Shown here: positions 1 through 5,034 of the stretch, in pieces
How the letters are laid out: each line of letters starts with the position of its first letter
How positions within the stretch are numbered: the first letter of the stretch is position 1
Source: Acidobacteriaceae bacterium
Lineage (GTDB): Bacteria > Acidobacteriota > Terriglobia > Terriglobales > Acidobacteriaceae
Direction of reading: 5' to 3'
DNA: 6,090 nt
NCBI GenBank assembly: GCA_003166055.1
Contig: PMWR01000332.1
Coordinates: 7,315-13,404, forward strand
Notes under the pieces: generated by a model
Seen by the model: only the letters and a program-made list of their open reading frames with translations
Databases searched by the model: none
What the model was told of the DNA's origin: nothing
Made by a program: the position numbers and the translations under genes

Positions 1-867
1 ATTGCGCTGCTCGAAGCCGGCATTGACTTTGCCGAGGACGATGTGGACGTGACGCCTGCAAGCGAAATCGCGCGGCGCATCGCGGAGTTGACGCCGCCGC
101 TGACAGCTCTCAAAGCCTCGTTTGCGCGCGGCCGCATCGTCCATGACGGCCTGACGCTGGCCATCGTAGGCCGTCCGAACGCAGGCAAGAGCTCGCTCTT
201 CAACCGGCTGGTGGAGCGCGAGCGCGCCATCGTAACCGCAACGCCGGGAACCACGCGCGACCTGGTCACCGAGCGGATTTCGCTCGACGGCATTCCCCTG
301 GAGCTGGTGGATACGGCCGGCCTGCGCGAAGGCCTCGAAGAGGCGGAGCAACTGGGCGTTGCGCGCAGCCGCGAGGCACTGGCGGACGCGGCGCTGGTGC
401 TGGTGGTGCTGGACGCCACGCAGGCGCTCAACGACGAGGAACACCGTCTGCTCCAGGCCATCGAGGGCCGGCCCGCGCTGATCGTCGTGAACAAAAGCGA
501 CCTGGCGGAAAACGCCGAAGGGTCGCCTCAGTTTGTCGGTATTCCCGCGCTGCGAACTTCCGCCCTTCGAACTTCCGCCCTCACTGGAGAGGGCATTCCA
601 GCGCTGCGGGAGAGGATTCTCGCTCTGGCGACCGGTGGAGCTGCGGAAGAACCGGGTATGCTGACCAGCCTGCGCCACCACCAGGCCATTACCACCGCTC
701 TGGCAGCGCTGGCGGATGCCGGCCAGGCCAACGCAAACGGCATCCCGCACGAGATGATCCTGCTCGATCTCTATCGCGCGCTCTGGGCTCTGGATTCGTT
801 GACCGGCCAGACCACCTCCGACGACATCCTGAATCTGATTTTTTCCACATTCTGCATCGGAAAATAG
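1..867 (+). CDS. mnmE: tRNA uridine-5-carboxymethylaminomethyl(34) synthesis GTPase MnmE, C-terminal part (5' end cut by window)
   Basis: MnmE is a cytoplasmic GTPase. With MnmG (GidA) it installs the (carboxymethyl)aminomethyl group on U34 of certain tRNAs. Frame 1 is open from base 1 to a TAG at 865-867, giving 288 residues. The family is usually about 450-460 aa, so most of the N-terminal tetrahydrofolate-binding domain lies outside the window. A GTG at 43 is in frame but is not the real start, because coding continues upstream of it. Numbered from the first codon here, the Ras-like G domain shows G1 GRPNAGKSS (57-65), G2 TPGTTRD (81-87), G3 DTAG (104-107) and G4 NKSD (164-167). The helical domain follows and the protein ends in FCIGK, which carries the family's conserved C-terminal cysteine. 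One oddity is a five-residue LRTSA duplication in the G5 region (residues 184-193). No MnmG gene is visible downstream; the next gene is convergent. Confidence 0.97.
   Translation: MALLEAGIDFAEDDVDVTPASEIARRIAELTPPLTALKASFARGRIVHDGLTLAIVGRPNAGKSSLFNRLVERERAIVTATPGTTRDLVTERISLDGIPLELVDTAGLREGLEEAEQLGVARSREALADAALVLVVLDATQALNDEEHRLLQAIEGRPALIVVNKSDLAENAEGSPQFVGIPALRTSALRTSALTGEGIPALRERILALATGGAAEEPGMLTSLRHHQAITTALAALADAGQANANGIPHEMILLDLYRALWALDSLTGQTTSDDILNLIFSTFCIGK
550..579 (+). repeat. 15-bp in-frame tandem duplication within mnmE (G5 motif)
   Basis: CTGCGAACTTCCGCC (550-564) is followed directly by CTTCGAACTTCCGCC (565-579). The copies differ at one base. The duplication is in frame, encodes LRTSA twice, and leads into LTGEG. 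Family members normally have a single SA(K/R)TGEG-like G5 segment here, so the copy adds five residues beside the guanine-base contact loop. The reading frame is kept. Confidence 0.85.
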
Positions 868-883
868 AGGCGATCGCAAAAAG

Positions 884-905
884 AACCCCGGCTTTCACCG
901 GGGTT
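884..905. terminator. Bidirectional intrinsic terminator between mnmE and the convergent small gene
   Basis: A perfect 8-bp stem, AACCCCGG (884-891) with CCGGGGTT (898-905), closes a 6-base loop, CTTTCA. It sits 16 bases after the mnmE stop and 23 bases after the stop of the convergent - strand gene. In the - strand sense the stem runs into TTCTTTTT, a good U-tract. In the + sense only a short TTT (904-906) follows, so it should work better for the - strand gene, though it probably serves both. Confidence 0.8.
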
Positions 906-928
906 TCCCTGGAGGAGGGGAAATTCAA

Positions 929-1444
929 CTACATCGCGCCGGCGAAGCTGGGCGCCATGGCACCGTTGTTCGTCTCGAGAAGTGCCTGCATCCGCGCGGT
1001 CATTCCGCTGTACATAGCCGCGGCGCGGGATGCATTCACGCAGATGCCTTCATTCACCTGGCTGAAGGCGTACCTCACAAGAGCGGTCATCACACAGACG
1101 CGAATCTGGATGGCGTCGCTGCGCAGCGATTCAAGCAGCAGGCGGTCCACCGACTCGCTGTTGCGGGCGGCGTAGTCGGCCAACTCCATCATCACGCTGG
1201 CGTTCTGGTACATGGTCCACAAACCTTGCGCGCCCTGGATACACTGCCAGCGTTCCTGCGGCGTGGCGTCCGCGCCAAGGCTGGAGAGACCGGCCGTGCC
1301 CTGCGCGGCTATCCAGTCCGGCTGCAGCCGCGCCACCAGCGAATCCCACGACTGGTCATTGCGCCGGCGCACGCTCCTTTGCCAGTGGACCAGGTAAAGC
1401 GCCACGAATGCGACGGTAGCGATTGGAAGCAGAATAATAATCAT
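929..1444 (-). CDS. Hypothetical small membrane-anchored protein, 171 aa
   Basis: I do not recognise this family. The ATG start (1442-1444) has a clear ribosome binding site, AAGGA, 6 bases upstream, and the stop is TAG at 929-931. Residues 1-20 form one hydrophobic segment (MIIILLPIATVAFVALYLVH). It is followed by WQRSVRRR, a positive cluster that predicts an N-out, C-in single-pass anchor with a cytoplasmic domain of about 145 residues. That domain is mostly helical in character, with Trp residues at 33, 44, 66 and 76, and Cys at 68, 117 and 135. No catalytic motif is visible. The C-terminal tail (about 156-171) is low in complexity and rich in Ala, Gly and Met. The gene ends into a good terminator and has a structured upstream region of its own, so it is probably an independent transcription unit. 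The ribosome binding site and the lack of a competing frame make it very likely to be real. Confidence 0.8.
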   Translation of the reverse strand: MIIILLPIATVAFVALYLVHWQRSVRRRNDQSWDSLVARLQPDWIAAQGTAGLSSLGADATPQERWQCIQGAQGLWTMYQNASVMMELADYAARNSESVDRLLLESLRSDAIQIRVCVMTALVRYAFSQVNEGICVNASRAAAMYSGMTARMQALLETNNGAMAPSFAGAM

Positions 1445-1450
1445 CGGTTT

Positions 1451-1455
1451 TCCTT
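1451..1455 (-). promoter_or_regulatory. Ribosome binding site of the small membrane protein
   Basis: On the - strand AAGGA lies 6 bases before the ATG at 1444. This supports the chosen start. It falls in the loop of a weak 4-bp stem (CGGT 1445-1448 with ACCG 1458-1461) and follows the long hairpin at 1465-1500 by nine bases. Confidence 0.75.
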
Positions 1456-1464
1456 CGACCGACT

Positions 1465-1500
1465 GGCCGAGGCCTCTGATTGCTCAGAGCCGCCTCGGCC
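1465..1500 (-). promoter_or_regulatory. Long stem-loop with GCAA tetraloop in the 5' leader of the small membrane protein
   Basis: The outer arms GGCCGAGGC (1465-1473) and GCCTCGGCC (1492-1500) are perfectly complementary. The inner arms CTCTGA (1474-1479) and TCAGAG (1484-1489) are as well. This gives 15 bp with one 2-base bulge (1490-1491) and a 4-base loop. Read as - strand RNA the loop is GCAA, a stable GNRA tetraloop. The element sits just upstream of the ribosome binding site at 1451-1455. No U-tract follows on either strand, so a simple terminator is unlikely. A leader element affecting translation or mRNA stability is the better reading, but its function is inferred. Confidence 0.6.
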
Positions 1501-1530
1501 CGTCCGCGCCTCCACAACTTGACAGCGCTA

Positions 1531-1548
1531 GTACTCATTCCTGAGCAC
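1531..1548 (-). promoter_or_regulatory. Stem-loop with GGAA tetraloop, possibly at the 5' end of the leader
   Basis: As - strand RNA, GUGCUCA pairs with UGAGUAC over seven positions, one of them a G-U wobble, around a GGAA (GNRA) loop. On the + strand the G-U pair becomes an A-C mismatch, which favours the - strand as the functional RNA. If the promoter candidate at 1555-1583 is correct, transcription would start at about 1547-1549, so this hairpin would be the very 5' end of the mRNA. 5'-terminal hairpins are known to stabilise some bacterial mRNAs. Confidence 0.4.
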
Positions 1549-1550
1549 AT

Positions 1551-1567
1551 AAGTAACGTAAAGTAAC
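1551..1567. repeat. Direct repeat AAGTAAC with 10-base period
   Basis: AAGTAAC occurs at 1551-1557 and again at 1561-1567, start to start 10 bases, close to one helical turn. It overlaps the -10 element and spacer of the promoter candidate, a plausible place for a regulator to bind. No protein can be assigned from the sequence. Confidence 0.35.
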
Positions 1568-1583
1568 CTATCTTGGAAATCAA
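1555..1583 (-). promoter_or_regulatory. Candidate sigma70-type promoter for the small membrane protein
   Basis: On the - strand, a -35-like TTGATT (1578-1583) is separated by 17 bases from a -10-like TACGTT (1555-1560). The match to consensus is partial (TTGATT for TTGACA, TACGTT for TATAAT), but the spacing is ideal and the segment is AT-richer than its surroundings. It would give a leader of about 100 bases carrying both hairpins described here. Confidence 0.35.
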
Positions 1584-1599
1584 TGACACTTCCGTGTCA
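1584..1599 (-). terminator. Stem-loop after the ASPIC/UnbV gene, possible weak terminator
   Basis: TGACAC (1584-1589) and GTGTCA (1594-1599) form a perfect 6-bp stem with a 4-base loop, which is GGAA (GNRA) in - strand RNA. It begins 25 bases downstream of the ASPIC/UnbV stop codon. Only TTGATTT follows on the - strand, a poor U-tract, so it may be an inefficient terminator or a 3'-end protecting hairpin. Confidence 0.4.
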
Positions 1600-1624
1600 G
1601 GCAGAGGCCCATATTTGGGGGTGT

Positions 1625-3439
1625 TTAGCCCTCTTTCCGGAATGGCCGGCTCTTAATCTGCCCTGCCCCCTCGCGGAGCGTCAGAAGCTGGTTGGCGGCG
1701 ACTGCCTTGAGGGATTCGACCAGCCCGGAGGGCCAGTGGACCTCGACATCCGCATTGGCTGCCGCGCCCAACCCGAAGTGCAGCCGCGGGTCGTTCGAGC
1801 AGATAAAGCTGGTTCCGCTCATCTGCTCCTGCACCTGCACCTTGCCGCCGTAGCGCACCAGAACGCGCGCCCCAATCGCGCTGCGGTTGCTTTTCGTGCC
1901 TTCAAGCCGGATTTTGAGCCAGCGATTGCCCGCCGGCGCGTCGTTGCGCAGCAGGCTGAGCGGCTCATTCACGTTCATGATCACCACGTCCATGTCGCCG
2001 TCGTTGTCAAAGTCGCCAAAAGCAGCGCCACGGCCGCAGTGCGGCGTCGTGATGCCCGGCCCGGCCTCAGGACCCATCTCGACGAACGTGCCGTCTCCCT
2101 GGTTGCGAAACAGGAGATTCGGGCTGCGCGCCGGAAACCGCGGCGAGACCTTGGCAACCTCGGGGTACACGCTCCCAGAGGACAGGAACAGATCCGGATA
2201 GCCGTCGTTGTCGAAGTCCACCAGCCCCACGCCGAAACAGACAAACCGGGTTTCCTTGTTCAGGCCTGCCTCGATGGTCACGTCGTCGTAGTTGCCGTGG
2301 CCGTCGCTACGGTAGAGTCCCGTGGCCTGGTTGTAGAAGTGCGTCTTGACCAGGTCGGTGTGCCCGTCGAGATTGTAGTCGCCCGTGCACGCGCCCATGC
2401 CGCCCATCTTCCGGCCCTCGCCGCTGAGCGCCAGGCCGCGAAACAATGCCTCCTCGCGAAAGGTGCCGTCATGGTTGTTCATCAGCAGAAAAGAGGGCGT
2501 TGAATCGCAGGCCACGAAGATATCCGGCCAGCCGTCTTCATCGGCATCGAGGCTCAGCACGGTCAGCCCATACGACCCGTGCAGCGCGGCAACGCCCGAT
2601 TCCTTCGAAACGTCGGTGAACGTGCCATCGCCATTGTTCCGGTAAAGGAAATTGCGTGCCTTCGGCAGCCCTTCGGGGCCGCACATCACCGGCACGCCCT
2701 CGTAGTTGCAGTTGGGCACGGCCATCGACGGTTTGGGCGCGTCGGCCAGATCGATCTCCAGATAATTCGAGACAAACAGATCGAGATGGCCGTCGCGGTT
2801 GTAGTCCACAAACGTGCAGCCCGTGCTGTAGCGCGTGGTGGGGTAAAGCAGGCCCGCCTTGGCCGTCACGTCGGTAAAGGTGCCGTCGCCGTTGTTTCTA
2901 TACAGGATGTTTTGTCCGTAATAAGTTAGGAAAAGATCCTCAAACCCGTCGTTGTTATAGTCGCCCACGCAAACGCCCTGCGCCCAGCCGGAGCCGAGCA
3001 AACCAGCCTTGGCCGTCACATCGGTGAACGTTCCGTCGCGGTTGTTTTTGTAGAGCCGATTGCTCGCGTCGGGAGGTGTGTTTTCGAGCCTGCGTCCGCC
3101 CGGGATAAAGATGTCCATCCAGCCGTCGTTGTCGTAGTCGAAAAACGCGCAGCCCGTTCCCATCGATTCGACGATGTAGGTAAAGCTGTCCGGCTCGCCG
3201 TAGACCATGGTCGCCGTCAGGCCGGCGGCGTGTGCCACATTCACAAAGCGCGAAAACGGCGTCGCTTGTTTTTCGGCTGGGAGCGCGGCTCGAAGTTCCG
3301 CCGGAATGAGCGCTGGCGCGAGCGCGGCCGGCATCGCGCGCAGCAGGCGGCGGCGCGTCCACTCCCGGCTGGGTTCCAATCCGCTGATCGTTCCCGGCCC
3401 GCGTGTCTTGCTCGATTTGTCGCTCGTCTCGTCGTTCAT
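1625..3439 (-). CDS. Tat-exported CRTAC1-type protein: FG-GAP/VCBS repeats plus C-terminal ASPIC/UnbV domain, 604 aa
   Basis: This is a secreted beta-propeller-like repeat protein of the CRTAC1/UnbV type. Its biochemical role is unknown; Ca2+ binding and protein or glycan interaction are typical proposals. The N terminus carries a twin-arginine signal, TRRRLLR (28-34), before a moderately hydrophobic stretch with possible cleavage after LPA (about 55). Seven repeats with Asp-rich calcium loops follow: DYDNDG (101-106), DYNNDG (160-165), DYNRDG (212-217), DADEDG (298-303), DYNLDG (354-359), DFDNDG (408-413) and DFDNDG (476-481). The first four and the sixth end in a variant of NNGDGTF. The C-terminal ASPIC/UnbV domain (about 520-591) shows HFGLG (554-558) and VHWPSG (567-572). 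C244 and C253 lie in a CNYEGVPVMCGPEGLP segment that I recall as conserved in this family. I chose the ATG at 3439. The frame stays open to 3613, but that extension overlaps the TPR gene and would bury the Tat signal. The start lies 26 bases after the TPR stop, so the two are probably one operon. Confidence 0.9.
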   Translation of the reverse strand: MNDETSDKSSKTRGPGTISGLEPSREWTRRRLLRAMPAALAPALIPAELRAALPAEKQATPFSRFVNVAHAAGLTATMVYGEPDSFTYIVESMGTGCAFFDYDNDGWMDIFIPGGRRLENTPPDASNRLYKNNRDGTFTDVTAKAGLLGSGWAQGVCVGDYNNDGFEDLFLTYYGQNILYRNNGDGTFTDVTAKAGLLYPTTRYSTGCTFVDYNRDGHLDLFVSNYLEIDLADAPKPSMAVPNCNYEGVPVMCGPEGLPKARNFLYRNNGDGTFTDVSKESGVAALHGSYGLTVLSLDADEDGWPDIFVACDSTPSFLLMNNHDGTFREEALFRGLALSGEGRKMGGMGACTGDYNLDGHTDLVKTHFYNQATGLYRSDGHGNYDDVTIEAGLNKETRFVCFGVGLVDFDNDGYPDLFLSSGSVYPEVAKVSPRFPARSPNLLFRNQGDGTFVEMGPEAGPGITTPHCGRGAAFGDFDNDGDMDVVIMNVNEPLSLLRNDAPAGNRWLKIRLEGTKSNRSAIGARVLVRYGGKVQVQEQMSGTSFICSNDPRLHFGLGAAANADVEVHWPSGLVESLKAVAANQLLTLREGAGQIKSRPFRKEG

Positions 3440-3444
3440 CTTGG

Positions 3445-3497
3445 GGAAGCTTGCTCCTCGGCTGGCTATTGCCGGGCCTGCCCGGCGGCAAGCTTCC
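3445..3497 (-). promoter_or_regulatory. Nested stem-loop spanning the TPR stop and the ASPIC/UnbV ribosome binding site
   Basis: GGAAGCTTGC (3445-3454) and GCAAGCTTCC (3488-3497) are a perfect 10-base inverted repeat. Between them GCCGGG (3471-3476) and CCCGGC (3481-3486) form an inner GC-only hairpin with a 4-base loop. The remaining loop contains the TPR stop codon (3466-3468) and most of the GAGGAG ribosome binding site. The upstream RNA arm encodes the RKLA residues near the TPR C terminus, so a ribosome finishing that gene would open the structure. This is the layout expected for translational coupling. The repeat is directly visible; the function is inferred. Confidence 0.5.
3454..3459 (-). 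promoter_or_regulatory. Ribosome binding site of the ASPIC/UnbV gene, unusually distant
   Basis: On the - strand GAGGAG is the only good Shine-Dalgarno match before the ATG at 3439, but 14 bases separate them, more than the usual 5-9. Ten bases (3445-3454), including the last G of the motif, are complementary to a segment inside the end of the TPR gene (3488-3497). Folding could therefore alter the effective distance. Confidence 0.55.
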
Positions 3498-4905
3498 GGC
3501 TCAGGTCCAGAGCGCCGGCGTTGTTGGGGTCGATCTTGAGTGCATTGGCCACAGCGTCCTGCGCTTCCTTCGTCCGGGATTCCGTGGCCAGCGTTGCGGC
3601 CAGCGAAAGCCACGCCTGTACATTCTCAGGAACTGCTTTCACGACCACGCGAAAATGCTGCTCGGCCGCAACATTGTTGCCGCCCTGAAATTCCATGTAG
3701 CCCAGGTCATACTGCGCGAGCGCGAAATTGGAATCGGCCCGGATCGCCTGCTCCAGCGCGGCGCGCTGGCCAGCCGCGTCTCCCAGTTCACCCAATACGA
3801 CGGCAAGCCGGTATGCCAGCCCGGCGTCCTGCGGCTCAAGCGCACAGGCCTCGCGATAGAGATCGGCGGCTTTCCGGTTGTCGCCGTCCTTCGCTGCCTG
3901 CGCGGCCTCGGTCGCCTTGAGCACAGACTGTTCTTGATCGTCGTCTTCCTTCAGCTTTTGCTGATAAAGCTTGAGCTGCTTCTGCGCCTCGTCGTTTTCA
4001 CCAAGAGCCCGCAGCATCTTGGCCAGTTCGGCTCGAACCTGCGGTTCGGTTGCGCCCAGTTCGACGGCCTTCTCAAGCTGCACCTTCGCCGCGGCCGGTT
4101 CGTGCAGTTCGGCCAGCACCAGTCCGAGGTTGACGCGGGGGTTTATGTCGTTGGGATTGACCGCGACCGCTTCCTCAAGATGTTTCCGCGCCGCGGCGTA
4201 GTCGCCCGCCTTGCGCTCGAGGAAGCCGTTGAGATTCAGCAGATCGGCGTCCTTCGGCGCAAGCGCCAGCAGTTTCCGGCCCAGCGGCATGGCCGCGTCG
4301 TTGTCTCCAATCACCACCAGCATGCGCAGATAGATGCGCTGCGCCTCGAGGTCGTCTGGCTTCTGCCGCGCCAGCTCTTCAGCGAGCGTTTGTGCCGACG
4401 CGTAGTGCGATTGGTGCGCCTCAAGCGAGACCAGGGCTCCCGTCACGCCATCGGAGTAGGGATACGCCTTCAGCGCCTCGCGAAGCACCTCGGCAGCTTC
4501 ATCGAACATCTGCGCTTTTCGATAGGCAACGGCCAGATCGACATTCGTGCTTTCGTCGCGCCGCGCGTTGCGAAGCAGCCGGATCGCACCCTGGTAATCG
4601 CCAGTTGCGATGAAAGCTCTTGCTAACCCGTCCAGCGCCCTGCTGGAGCCGGAGTCGATCGCCAGCGCGGACTGAAATGCCTGAACAGCGCAGTTTGCCC
4701 GATGATCCTGGCTGAACCAGTCGCCTAACGCCGCATACGCGTCCGCCCCGGGATGAGCCTTGACCTGCGCCACAAGCGATGCCGGCCCCGCACACTCCTC
4801 TGCAGATACGGATTGGGATACAGCGAGGCACAACGCCGGTAGGCTGGCCGCAACGAGAGTTGAAAAGACCAGCCCCGTCGTTACGCGCATGCGAAGCTTA
4901 GCCAT
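3466..4905 (-). CDS. Exported TPR-repeat protein, 479 aa
   Basis: This is probably a periplasmic or cell-surface scaffold made almost wholly of tetratricopeptide repeats, which bind protein partners. A basic N terminus (MAKLRMR) and a hydrophobic stretch (about 11-28) form a Sec signal with possible cleavage after VSA (about 35). C26 lies inside the hydrophobic core in PALC, which does not fit a lipobox. About twelve 34-residue TPR units follow, roughly from residue 55 to 472. Clear examples begin near ALDGLARAFIATGDYQGAI (90-108), LLNLNGFLERKAGDYAAA (222-239), AQYDLGYMEFQGGNNVAA (397-414) and AWLSLAATLATESRTKEA (431-448). A charged linker, KLKEDDDQEQS, occupies 317-327. The ATG at 4905 is the conventional start, but its AAAGG directly abuts the ATG. 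The ATG at 4890 (MRVTTG) is an alternative that keeps the signal peptide. Its position just before the ASPIC/UnbV gene suggests the two products act together outside the cytoplasm. Confidence 0.88.
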   Translation of the reverse strand: MAKLRMRVTTGLVFSTLVAASLPALCLAVSQSVSAEECAGPASLVAQVKAHPGADAYAALGDWFSQDHRANCAVQAFQSALAIDSGSSRALDGLARAFIATGDYQGAIRLLRNARRDESTNVDLAVAYRKAQMFDEAAEVLREALKAYPYSDGVTGALVSLEAHQSHYASAQTLAEELARQKPDDLEAQRIYLRMLVVIGDNDAAMPLGRKLLALAPKDADLLNLNGFLERKAGDYAAARKHLEEAVAVNPNDINPRVNLGLVLAELHEPAAAKVQLEKAVELGATEPQVRAELAKMLRALGENDEAQKQLKLYQQKLKEDDDQEQSVLKATEAAQAAKDGDNRKAADLYREACALEPQDAGLAYRLAVVLGELGDAAGQRAALEQAIRADSNFALAQYDLGYMEFQGGNNVAAEQHFRVVVKAVPENVQAWLSLAATLATESRTKEAQDAVANALKIDPNNAGALDLSRKLAAGQARQ

Positions 4906-5034
4906 CCTTTGGATCGTACTCCCCGAACCCGCAATGAGTTTGGCGGTTCTGAGCGAGCATACTTGAGCAGTTGCGGCAGGGGCAAGAGAAGCCCCAGCCT
5001 CTCCCCCTGAATTTCAAAACACATGTGATTCGCT
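4906..5034 (-). promoter_or_regulatory. 129-base leader of the TPR gene with a weak promoter candidate
   Basis: On the - strand, TTGCCC (4980-4985) and TATGCT (4956-4961) stand 18 bases apart and could be -35 and -10 elements, which would start transcription about 45 bases before the TPR ATG. Downstream of that, GAACCCGC (4925-4932) and GCGGTTC (4943-4949) form a 7-bp stem with one bulged base and a 10-base loop. If this promoter is used, the TPR-ASPIC/UnbV pair is transcribed separately from the cyclase gene. The consensus match is modest. Confidence 0.3.
4979..5003 (-). terminator. Overlapping hairpins after the diguanylate cyclase gene, possible terminator
   Basis: Two mutually exclusive stems share bases. 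In one, GAGAAGC (4986-4992) pairs with GCCTCTC (4997-5003), seven positions including one G-U in - strand RNA, around a 4-base loop. In the other, GGGGC (4979-4983) pairs with GCCCC (4991-4995) around a 7-base loop. They lie about 32 bases beyond the cyclase stop. No proper U-tract follows, so termination is uncertain. Confidence 0.3.

Noticed and set aside
1356..1589. - strand 77-codon frame starting with GTG across the hairpin region
   Set aside because: It overlaps the start of the better-supported 171-aa gene, runs through strong stem-loops, and lacks a ribosome binding site. Its second half is Arg-rich out-of-frame sequence.
1583..2503. + strand open frame of 306 codons opposite the ASPIC/UnbV gene
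   Set aside because: Its Val/Ala/Arg-rich, repetitive translation mirrors the Asp/Gly-rich repeats on the other strand. It has no motifs of its own.
3440..3613. N-terminal extension of the ASPIC/UnbV protein to an upstream start at 3613
   Set aside because: The extra 58 codons overlap the TPR coding region, look like out-of-frame sequence, and would place the Tat signal deep inside the protein.
3403..4626. Long + strand open frame of 407 codons opposite the TPR gene
   Set aside because: It is antisense to a protein with clear TPR periodicity and a signal peptide. Its translation has no recognisable domain, and long antisense frames are common in GC-rich coding DNA.
4816..4836. Lipoprotein signal in the TPR protein (Cys26)
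   Set aside because: The residues before the cysteine are Pro-Ala-Leu, which do not fit a lipobox ending in Gly, Ala or Ser. A type I signal peptide explains the segment better.
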